DNA of 9,024 nucleotides from an uncultured Erysipelotrichaceae bacterium (GTDB lineage Bacteria > Bacillota_I > Bacilli_A > Erysipelotrichales > Erysipelotrichaceae): positions 1-9,024 of the forward strand of contig CALFEZ010000246.1 in NCBI GenBank assembly GCA_937957895.1, written 5' to 3'. Under the pieces are notes generated by a model. The model was not told the origin of the DNA. It saw only the letters and a list, made by a program, of their open reading frames with translations, and did not search any database. A program made the position numbers and the translations under genes. Shown here in pieces: positions 1-6,011 of this stretch; position 1 is the stretch's first letter; the number at the start of each line of letters is the position of its first letter.

Positions 1-657
1 ACCATTCCGACATCCAAAAGTCAAATCTTCTCTACCGCCGCAGACAATCAACCCGCGGTAGACATCCATGTGTTGCAGGGTGAACGTCCTATGGCGATCG
101 ACAACAAGACTTTGGGTACGTTCAAACTGGATGGCATCGCTCCGGCACCACGAGGCATCCCACAGATCGAAGTGACCTTCGACATCGATGTCAATGGTAT
201 CGTCAATGTGTCGGCCGTCGATAAAGGAACCAACAAAAAACAATCGATCACGATCACCAATTCTTCAGGATTGAGCGATGATGAGATCGAGCGCATGGTC
301 AAGGAAGCCGAAGAAAACAAAGAAGCCGATGCCAAGCGCAAAGAGCAGGTCGAACTGAAAAACAAAGCTGAACAGTTCATCCATCAAATCAACAAATCAC
401 TTGAAGATGAAAATGCCAATGTCAGTGAAGAGCAAAAGGCAGAGGTCATCAAATTGCGAGATGAGATGCAACAAGCGATGGATAACGAACAATATGATGT
501 GCTGAAGGAAAAGCTCGATGCATTGGAAAAAGCCGCTCACACCATGAGTGAAGCCATGTATCAGCAACAAGCACAGCAGGAAGCATCTTCACAAGAAGAT
601 CAAAACAAAGGCGAAGACGACAATGTCGTGGATGCCGATTTTACCGAGAAAAACTGA
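1..657 (+). CDS. dnaK: Molecular chaperone DnaK (Hsp70), C-terminal part
   Basis: Frame 1 is open from the first base and ends in tandem TGA TGA stops (655-660), giving the last 218 residues of DnaK. The whole ATPase domain and the start of the substrate-binding domain lie off the left edge. The visible protein begins in the substrate-binding beta-sandwich (IPTSKSQIFSTAADNQPAV, then VLQGERPMA and GIAPAPRGIPQIEVTFDID). It continues into the conserved GLSDDEIERMVKEAE helix and the alpha-helical lid, then a Gln/Glu-rich tail ending VVDADFTEKN, close to the usual bacterial DnaK C-terminus. DnaK is the cytosolic ATP-driven chaperone that binds exposed hydrophobic peptides; DnaJ stimulates its ATPase and it recruits ClpB. 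No terminator is seen in the 44 bases before dnaJ, so the two are probably cotranscribed. An ATG at 70 is an internal Met codon, not the start. Confidence 0.97.
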   Translation, partial: TIPTSKSQIFSTAADNQPAVDIHVLQGERPMAIDNKTLGTFKLDGIAPAPRGIPQIEVTFDIDVNGIVNVSAVDKGTNKKQSITITNSSGLSDDEIERMVKEAEENKEADAKRKEQVELKNKAEQFIHQINKSLEDENANVSEEQKAEVIKLRDEMQQAMDNEQYDVLKEKLDALEKAAHTMSEAMYQQQAQQEASSQEDQNKGEDDNVVDADFTEKN

Positions 658-701
658 TGATCGTATTTTGAAGGGTCAATTGAAACATTGCGGAGGCGAA
701 C

Positions 702-1811
702 ATGGCAAACAAAAAAGACTATTATGAATCACTTGGAATCTCAAAATCCGCAACTACCGATGAGATCAAAAAAGCATATCGCACCTTGGCCAAAAAGTAT
801 CACCCCGATGTCAACAAAGAACCGGGAGCAGATGTAAGGTTCAAGGAGATCCAGGAAGCGTATGATGTTTTGACTGACCCTCAAAAACGTGCTCAATATG
901 ACCAGTTCGGTCATGCTGCCTTCGATCAGAATGGCGGATATGGCGGTTTTCAGCAAGGGTATGGCGGGTTTGAAGACCTTCATGACATCTTTGGTTCGTT
1001 CTTTGGTGGAGGGTTCACCTCCGGTCGTCGTCAAAGCGGACCACGCAAAGGCCAGGATCGCTTTATGCAGATGAAAGTCGAGTTCATGGATGCGATTTTT
1101 GGAAAAACCGAAACGATCGTGTTGGATGTCGATGAAGTGTGTGACAGTTGCATGGGCAGTGGTGCACAAAGCAAAGACGACATCGGAGTCTGTCCGACAT
1201 GCAATGGACAGGGAACGACCGTTACCCAGCAACGTACTCCTTTTGGGGTCTTTCAGTCCACATCGACATGCCCGGACTGTCAAGGCTCCGGAAAAAAGGT
1301 CAAAAACAAGTGTTCGAAGTGCAGCGGAAAAGGGTATATCCGAAAACGCACCAATGTCGAAGTGAAGATCCCTGCAGGGATCCAATCCGGTCAGCAACTG
1401 CGAATCAGCGGCAAAGGCGAACGTGGTCAAGATGGTGGCCCCAATGGGGATCTCTTTATAGAAATCCTGGTACTCAAACACAAGTACTTCGTACGTGAAG
1501 GAAGAAACATCCACATTTCGATCCCAATCTCTGCGATCGATGCCACTTTGGGAACCAAAATCGACGTACCGACCGTATATGGGGATGTGGAGCTGACAAT
1601 TCCGGCCGGTACCCAGCATGGAACTCAGTTTCGACTCAAAGGCAAAGGAGTCAAAGATCTCAGGACGACTGCCGTGGGCGACCAATTCGTTGAAGTGAAG
1701 ATCGAGGTCAATCGTAAACTGTCGAAAGAGGAAAAGGAACTCTACGAAAAACTTAAAACCATCTCAAACAAAGAATCCGTGTTTGATAAATTCAAAAAAT
1801 CATTCAAGTAA
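702..1811 (+). CDS. dnaJ: Co-chaperone DnaJ (Hsp40), type I
   Basis: Complete 369-residue DnaJ, the normal size. It delivers unfolded substrates to DnaK and stimulates DnaK ATP hydrolysis in the cytosol. The J-domain spans about residues 5-70 with the essential HPD triad at 34-36. A Gly/Phe-rich linker follows (about 74-110, GGYGGFQQGYGGF). The zinc-binding domain has all four cysteine pairs: C147/C150, C164/C167, C190/C193 and C204/C207, each followed by a GxG-type pattern. The C-terminal substrate-binding domains follow (for example KIPAGIQSGQQLRISGKGE and IPAGTQHGTQFRLKGKG). The start is supported by CGGAGG at 691-696, five bases before the ATG. It follows dnaK by 44 bases with no terminator, so it is likely the last gene of a dnaK operon. 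Its TAA lies in the left arm of the terminator that follows. Confidence 0.98.
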   Translation: MANKKDYYESLGISKSATTDEIKKAYRTLAKKYHPDVNKEPGADVRFKEIQEAYDVLTDPQKRAQYDQFGHAAFDQNGGYGGFQQGYGGFEDLHDIFGSFFGGGFTSGRRQSGPRKGQDRFMQMKVEFMDAIFGKTETIVLDVDEVCDSCMGSGAQSKDDIGVCPTCNGQGTTVTQQRTPFGVFQSTSTCPDCQGSGKKVKNKCSKCSGKGYIRKRTNVEVKIPAGIQSGQQLRISGKGERGQDGGPNGDLFIEILVLKHKYFVREGRNIHISIPISAIDATLGTKIDVPTVYGDVELTIPAGTQHGTQFRLKGKGVKDLRTTAVGDQFVEVKIEVNRKLSKEEKELYEKLKTISNKESVFDKFKKSFK

Positions 1812-1830
1812 CACGTCGTGTTACTTTTTT
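1807..1830 (+). terminator. Intrinsic terminator after dnaJ
   Basis: Perfect inverted repeat AGTAACAC (1807-1814) and GTGTTACT (1818-1825) around a three-base loop, running directly into six T (1825-1830). The dnaJ stop codon TAA (1809-1811) is inside the left arm. The stem is short and AT-rich, so some readthrough into clpB is possible. Confidence 0.75.
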
Positions 1831-1842
1831 AAAGAAACACCA

Positions 1843-1869
1843 TTGGCACTTACGAATTACGAGTGCTAA
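1843..1869 (+). promoter_or_regulatory. CIRCE operator (HrcA binding site) upstream of clpB
   Basis: Left arm TTGGCACTT (1843-1851), nine-base spacer (1852-1860), right arm GAGTGCTAA (1861-1869). The established CIRCE consensus is TTAGCACTC, nine bases, GAGTGCTAA. The right arm and the spacer length match exactly, and the left arm differs at two positions (A to G at the third base, C to T at the ninth). It lies two bases before the clpB ribosome binding site (AAGGAGG, 1871-1877), the usual position for the HrcA heat-shock repressor. I see no convincing -35/-10 pair before it: TTTAAA (1828-1833) with TACGAA (1851-1856) at 17 bases is the best and it is poor. Confidence 0.9.
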
Positions 1870-1883
1870 AAAGGAGGGATTGA

Positions 1884-4439
1884 ATGCAACCGGAACAATG
1901 GACAGAACCGACTCAAAGAATCCTGCAGCAAGCATTTGAGATGGCACAAGCGCATCATCATCCCCAAGTAGTGGATACCCACATTGCCAAAGCGATCATC
2001 GCAAGTGATGCATGCGATCTGTTTTTTGATGCATGTGGCATCAACAAACCCCAAATAATCCGAATCGTCAATGGTGTTTGGGATCAGATCGCATCGACTG
2101 ATCAAGTCAGTGAGCCTTCCGGTTCAAAAGAGTTGACGATGCTGATGCAGGCAGCATCCACGATCGCACAGCGATTCAATGATCGATTGATCTCTGCCAG
2201 TGCTTTGTTTTTGGCATTAGTAACGATCGATACGATGCTTTCAAGACAACTAAAGAAACAACTTGCCATCGACGTCGATCGTTGCATCGATATCGAAAAA
2301 AAACGCAGGAAAGGAGCTACCATGAACCATCCATCAGATGAAAACCATATCGACGCACTCACCAAGTACGGTCGTGATCTTGTTGCTCAGGTAAAAGACG
2401 GAAAGATCGATCCCATCATCGGTCGTGATGAAGAAATCCGCAGAGTGATCCAAATCTTATCACGAAAAACCAAAAACAATCCGGTACTTATCGGGGATCC
2501 CGGAGTTGGCAAGACGGCCATCGTAGAAGGGTTGGCTTGGAGGATCATGAAGAAGGATGTTCCTTTTGGGCTGAAGGAAAAGAAATTGATCGAACTGGAC
2601 ATGGGTGCTTTGATCGCCGGGGCGAAATATCGCGGTGAGTTTGAGGAAAGATTAAAAGCAGTACTCAGCGAAGTTGAAAAAGCACAAGGCAACATCATCC
2701 TGTTTATTGACGAGATCCATAATCTGATCGGAGCCGGTAAGACCGAAGGTGCGATGGATGCTGCCAACCTGCTCAAACCGATGCTGGCGCGTGGTGAACT
2801 GCGCTGTATCGGTGCCACGACATTCAATGAGTATCGATTGCATATCGAAAAAGATGCTGCACTGGAACGCCGTTTTCAAAAGATCACGGTTCTTGAGCCA
2901 TCCATCGAAGACACGATCTCGATCCTTCGAGGTCTCAAAGATCGTTTTGAATCTCATCACGGAGTCAATATCCTTGATGAAGCAATCGTCGCAGCTGCCA
3001 ACTTATCGGCCCGATACATCACAGATCGGTTTTTGCCGGATAAGGCGATCGATCTGATCGATGAAGCATGTGCAAGCATCCGTGTGGACATGGACAGCAT
3101 GCCGGAAGTACTGGAAAATCTTTCCCGCAAGATCACACAATTGGAGATCGAAGAGAAAGCACTTCAAAAAGAAACCGACAAAGTGACGCTTGAACGATTG
3201 GTGACACTAAAAGAAGAGCTAAACAAACTAAAATCAGAAAAGGATGTGCTTTATTCAAAGTGGTCAAAAGAAAAGGAGAAGCTCGATCAAGCCAAAGTAG
3301 CCAAAGAAAAACTTGAACAAGCTAAACTTGACCTTGAGTATGCTCAAAATGAAGCGTTATATGAAAAAGCAGCACAACTGCAATACGAAACGATCCCACA
3401 ATTGGAAAAACTGATCGCCTCACAGCAGGAACGATCAGAAGACAGTCTGATCGTTGAAAAAGTCGATGAAGATCTGATCGCATCCATCGTTTCGAAATGG
3501 ACACACATCGAAGTAAGCAAATTACTGTCATCGGCCAAGGCAAAATACCTTGAACTGGAATCAAAACTCAAAGAACGGGTGATCGGTCAAGACGATGCCA
3601 TCCAGTTGGTATCCGATGCTATTTTACGTTCCAAAGCGCAGATCCACGATGAACATCGACCATTGGGTTCTTTTCTGTTTCTAGGTCCGACCGGTGTTGG
3701 GAAAACAGAGGTTGCCAAAGCACTGGCAGAGAACCTTTTTGATGATGAATCCAAAATCGTACGTCTTGACATGAGTGAGTATATGGAAAACCACAGTGTG
3801 GCACGTTTGATCGGTGCACCTCCGGGGTATGTGGGATATGAACAGGGAGGTCAGCTTACCGAAGCAATACGCAGAAGTCCTTATTCGATCATCTTGTTCG
3901 ATGAGATGGAAAAAGCTCATCCGGAAGTGTTTTCGATTTTGCTTCAGATCCTTGATGAGGGACGACTTACCGATTCGAAGGGAATCCACGTGGACTTTAG
4001 AAATACACTGATCATCATGACGTCCAACCTTGGATATGAGTTTGCTTTTGAACCGGATAAAGAACGTCGCATCGATGGATATCATCACACGATCCGTCAG
4101 TATTTCAAACCCGAAATGATCAATCGAATCGATGAGATCGTGGTGTTCGATCCACTTTCGCATTCGACTCTCAAAGGGATCGTCGATAAATTCATCCGTG
4201 AGTTGCAACGTCGTTTGATGCAGCAACATCTGACATTGACCGTGACCGATCGCGCCAAAGAACATATCCTTCAAGTCGGACAGGATCCACAATACGGAGC
4301 CAGACCACTGAAAAGACACATTCAAAAAGCGATCGAGACCAAGATCGCACGCGTCATCCTTGAAAATGAAGATGAGCAGAAAACTCATGTTTTGGTGGAC
4401 CATGACGGTGATTATCTTGTAACCATGACGCATCCTTAA
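1884..4439 (+). CDS. clpB: ATP-dependent protein disaggregase ClpB (Hsp100)
   Basis: Complete 851-residue ClpB, close to the usual length of about 860. This cytosolic hexameric AAA+ unfoldase threads aggregated proteins through its pore together with DnaK/DnaJ. Order: a divergent N-terminal Clp_N domain (about 1-145); NBD1 with Walker A GDPGVGKT (204-211), pore loop GAKYRG, Walker B ending D276-E277 and the ALERRF arginine region; a coiled-coil middle domain (about 409-516) typical of ClpB rather than ClpA/ClpC; and NBD2 with Walker A GPTGVGKT (601-608), pore tyrosine Y649 in GYVGYEQGG, Walker B FDEME (D673-E674), INRIDE arginine finger and GARPLKR sensor 2. The middle domain is what contacts DnaK, fitting the neighbours. 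The start is fixed by AAGGAGG at 1871-1877, six bases upstream. A CIRCE operator precedes the gene, and a second internal start lies at codon 147. The stop codon is in the loop of the downstream terminator. Confidence 0.98.
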   Translation: MQPEQWTEPTQRILQQAFEMAQAHHHPQVVDTHIAKAIIASDACDLFFDACGINKPQIIRIVNGVWDQIASTDQVSEPSGSKELTMLMQAASTIAQRFNDRLISASALFLALVTIDTMLSRQLKKQLAIDVDRCIDIEKKRRKGATMNHPSDENHIDALTKYGRDLVAQVKDGKIDPIIGRDEEIRRVIQILSRKTKNNPVLIGDPGVGKTAIVEGLAWRIMKKDVPFGLKEKKLIELDMGALIAGAKYRGEFEERLKAVLSEVEKAQGNIILFIDEIHNLIGAGKTEGAMDAANLLKPMLARGELRCIGATTFNEYRLHIEKDAALERRFQKITVLEPSIEDTISILRGLKDRFESHHGVNILDEAIVAAANLSARYITDRFLPDKAIDLIDEACASIRVDMDSMPEVLENLSRKITQLEIEEKALQKETDKVTLERLVTLKEELNKLKSEKDVLYSKWSKEKEKLDQAKVAKEKLEQAKLDLEYAQNEALYEKAAQLQYETIPQLEKLIASQQERSEDSLIVEKVDEDLIASIVSKWTHIEVSKLLSSAKAKYLELESKLKERVIGQDDAIQLVSDAILRSKAQIHDEHRPLGSFLFLGPTGVGKTEVAKALAENLFDDESKIVRLDMSEYMENHSVARLIGAPPGYVGYEQGGQLTEAIRRSPYSIILFDEMEKAHPEVFSILLQILDEGRLTDSKGIHVDFRNTLIIMTSNLGYEFAFEPDKERRIDGYHHTIRQYFKPEMINRIDEIVVFDPLSHSTLKGIVDKFIRELQRRLMQQHLTLTVTDRAKEHILQVGQDPQYGARPLKRHIQKAIETKIARVILENEDEQKTHVLVDHDGDYLVTMTHP
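2310..2324 (+). promoter_or_regulatory. Internal ribosome binding site and ATG inside clpB
   Basis: AAAGGAG (2310-2316) stands five bases before an in-frame ATG (2322-2324), which is codon 147 of clpB. The site falls in the linker between the N-domain and the first nucleotide-binding domain. In E. coli, ClpB is made as two isoforms, the shorter starting at an internal GTG at about codon 149, so the position matches very closely. Translation here would give a protein of 705 residues without the substrate-binding N-domain. Use of the site is inferred; the sequence strength and position are seen. Confidence 0.7.
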
Positions 4440-4452
4440 GGATGCGTCTTTT
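4427..4452 (+). terminator. Intrinsic terminator after clpB
   Basis: GACGCATCC (4427-4435) and GGATGCGTC (4440-4448) form a perfect nine-base-pair, GC-rich stem around a TTAA loop, followed by TTTT (4449-4452). The clpB TAA stop (4437-4439) is inside the loop, so the hairpin overlaps the last codons of the gene. Confidence 0.85.
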
Positions 4453-4459
4453 GAACATG

Positions 4460-4487
4460 TTGTCAAAACGAAAAAATGTGGTAAGAT
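4460..4487 (+). promoter_or_regulatory. Sigma-A-type promoter for the WYL regulator operon
   Basis: -35 TTGTCA (4460-4465), 16-base spacer, -10 TAAGAT (4482-4487) preceded by TG one base upstream (4479-4480), which makes an extended -10. It lies just downstream of the clpB terminator. Transcription would start near 4494, leaving an untranslated leader of about 175 bases before the ATG at 4671. Confidence 0.7.
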
Positions 4488-4522
4488 TAAGGCCATCGAT
4501 CATGGTAGTGTCATGTTCGAGA

Positions 4523-4541
4523 GGGGTTTTTATCAAACCTT
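4523..4541 (+). repeat. Small hairpin in the leader of the WYL regulator gene
   Basis: GGGGTTT (4523-4529) can pair with AAACCTT (4535-4541) around a five-base loop, with two G-U pairs at the base. In RNA this is a modest stem. It is immediately followed by the larger inverted repeat beginning at 4544. I do not recognise a known riboswitch or T-box in this leader. Confidence 0.4.
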
Positions 4542-4543
4542 CC

Positions 4544-4580
4544 GATATCAGGGCGTTTTTTGCTAATACTAACTGATATC
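4544..4580. repeat. Inverted repeat in the leader of the WYL regulator gene
   Basis: GATATCAG (4544-4551) is repeated in inverse as CTGATATC (4573-4580) with 21 bases between, including a run of six T (4555-4561 region). It may be a stem in the leader RNA or a protein operator, perhaps for autoregulation by the WYL protein. The pairing is seen; the role is inferred. Confidence 0.45.
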
Positions 4581-4591
4581 CTTGTATTGTA

Positions 4592-4618
4592 TTGAATATG
4601 ACTTTGATTTTTGATAAT
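4592..4618 (+). promoter_or_regulatory. Possible second promoter before the WYL regulator gene
   Basis: TTGAAT (4592-4597) and GATAAT (4613-4618) with a 15-base spacer, shorter than ideal. Transcription from here would give a leader of about 45 bases that omits the two inverted repeats upstream. The surrounding sequence is AT-rich, with a short TTGTA direct repeat at 4582-4591. A chance match is possible. Confidence 0.3.
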
Positions 4619-4670
4619 GTGAAGATGTCATTGACCAAAAAACAACACATCAAGACATAGGAGCACCCCC

Positions 4671-5672
4671 ATGCAAAACAATGTCATACGTATCCTGACG
4701 TTTTTGCACTTAATGCAAAAACATACCGATGAAAAGCATCCTTTGACACGTGAAGAACTGACGAAGATGCTAAGTGAAGAAGGCTTTGATATCAATCGCA
4801 AAACCTTTTATGAGTACGTCAAACAGCTGCAGCAAGCCGGTTATCCGGTCGTTGCCCTCAAATCAGGCAATTTTGGGTATTATCTGCCGTCATCACCGTT
4901 TAGTTTTGCTCAGGCGAAGTTGCTGGTCGATGCCGTACAAACTTCGCGTGTCTTGGCTAAAGAAGCAACCACGGAACTGATCGGTCAGATCAGTTCGACG
5001 ATGAGTCAATACGAAGCAAGCCAGCTTAAACGCAAGCTTTACATGTCCGAGCGTCCCAAAACGATCAATCGCAACATCTACAAATACATCGACAAGATCT
5101 ATGATGCTATTTCCAACAATCGTCAATTGACATTTCGCTATTTTGACTGGATATTGAATCATAAAAACGAAAAAGAAAAATGTTATCGCCATGATGGCAT
5201 GGAGTACAAGGTCAGCCCTTACTCACTGGTTTGGGCGGATGATAACTACTACATGATCGCTCATTATCCAAAACACGAGTTTCTTTCAAGTTTCAGAGTG
5301 GATCGCATGGATCTTGTGATTTTGTGTGATCAAAGACGCGTATCACTATCTGAAGCGACCGGGCAGGCTGATTTCAATCTTGCTTTATATAGCCAACGTT
5401 TGTTTTCGATGTTTGTGGGGAAAACCGAACAGGTCACGATGATGGTCGACAGCGATTTGTTGAGTGCCATGCTCGATCGCTCCGGCAATCATGCGGAGTT
5501 AAAACGTGTCAATAATAAGATCCAGGTCAGTGTCACCTTGCAGGTCAGCCCACCGTTTCTGGCGTGGGTGTTCCAATTCAAAGACAAGATCAAGATCATA
5601 TCACCCAAACATGTCCGGCAAACCATGATCGAGCATGTCAGTGCTGTTTTAGAGAATTATCAGGGAGATTAA
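4671..5672 (+). CDS. WYL-domain helix-turn-helix transcription regulator
   Basis: 333-residue cytosolic DNA-binding protein of the WYL family, which usually senses small molecules or nucleic acids and controls nearby genes. The N-terminus (about 1-70) is a winged helix-turn-helix ending in a GYYL strand. A helical linker follows (about 75-130), then the WYL domain (about 130-225). Its core reads SPYSLVWADDNYYMIAHYP, so the name-giving W-Y-L is Y193-Y194-M195 here, and the FRVDRM ligand-face motif is at 208-213. The C-terminal part (about 240-328) resembles the WCX extension. The start is supported by TAGGAG at 4658-4663, seven bases before the ATG. The next gene starts on the base after this stop codon, so the pair is translationally coupled. 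The regulator may control its own operon. The ligand cannot be told from sequence. Confidence 0.88.
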   Translation: MQNNVIRILTFLHLMQKHTDEKHPLTREELTKMLSEEGFDINRKTFYEYVKQLQQAGYPVVALKSGNFGYYLPSSPFSFAQAKLLVDAVQTSRVLAKEATTELIGQISSTMSQYEASQLKRKLYMSERPKTINRNIYKYIDKIYDAISNNRQLTFRYFDWILNHKNEKEKCYRHDGMEYKVSPYSLVWADDNYYMIAHYPKHEFLSSFRVDRMDLVILCDQRRVSLSEATGQADFNLALYSQRLFSMFVGKTEQVTMMVDSDLLSAMLDRSGNHAELKRVNNKIQVSVTLQVSPPFLAWVFQFKDKIKIISPKHVRQTMIEHVSAVLENYQGD

Positions 5673-5999
5673 ATGGAAAACAACAAACTTCATCCAATAC
5701 ACCTCAAACGTCAAAAGCTTGCTTCTGAACTTTCCGAAATGCTTTTGGAAGAGCACATCGACGATATCATCGAGATGATCGAAGACCATTGTTTGATGGT
5801 CGCCATCGATTTTCAAAAAAGCTCGACCAAACTGGATGGGGTCAGAGGTTGGTCGGAACTCAATGATGCCGAATGGGAGCGTTTGATCGAAGAGCTCAAA
5901 CAGGTCCGTATTTTGGGTACTCCATTGAATGTCATCGAACGATATGATCATGCGGAAGAAGAAGATCAGCTTTTACTTAGCTGGGGATATAAGAGCTAA
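5673..5999 (+). CDS. Hypothetical acidic 108-residue protein
   Basis: I do not recognise this family. The 108-residue product is rich in Glu, Asp and Leu. Residues about 8-45 look helical and amphipathic (QKLASELSEMLLEEHIDD, then IIEMIEDH). A less regular middle has LDGVRGWSEL, then a second helix (DAEWERLIEELKQ), then a short C-terminal stretch ending LSWGYKS. No signal peptide or membrane segment is seen. It is very likely real: its ATG (5673) directly follows the TAA of the WYL gene, AGGGAG (5662-5667) precedes it at five bases, and the ptb-like gene follows after 12 bases. The tight spacing suggests an operon and perhaps a shared role with the regulator or the acyltransferase, but no function can be assigned. 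Confidence 0.82.
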   Translation: MENNKLHPIHLKRQKLASELSEMLLEEHIDDIIEMIEDHCLMVAIDFQKSSTKLDGVRGWSELNDAEWERLIEELKQVRILGTPLNVIERYDHAEEEDQLLLSWGYKS

Positions 6000-6011
6000 C
6001 GGAGGGATCGA

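Noticed and set aside
655..660. TGA read as tryptophan (mycoplasma code)
   Set aside because: The first TGA falls exactly at the usual C-terminus of DnaK, and the ptb-like gene also ends in TGA at its normal length. Trp codons in the genes are TGG.
741..1685. Long antisense open frame (314 codons) opposite dnaJ
   Set aside because: dnaJ on the plus strand is a complete conserved gene with its own ribosome site. The antisense product resembles nothing and the open frame is explained by biased codon use.
3681..4496. Long antisense open frame (271 codons) opposite the end of clpB
   Set aside because: It lies over the conserved NBD2 of ClpB, runs through the terminator and the WYL promoter, and gives no recognisable protein.
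4513..4566. Possible 17-codon leader peptide in the WYL leader, and an overlapping 24-codon frame from 4502
   Set aside because: Neither has a convincing ribosome site, and neither shows a run of regulatory codons that would point to attenuation.
4488..4580. tRNA-like or small-RNA-like stretch with GTTCGAG in the WYL leader
   Set aside because: No acceptor, D or anticodon stems can be drawn around it, and it does not match 4.5S RNA, T-box or other families I know.
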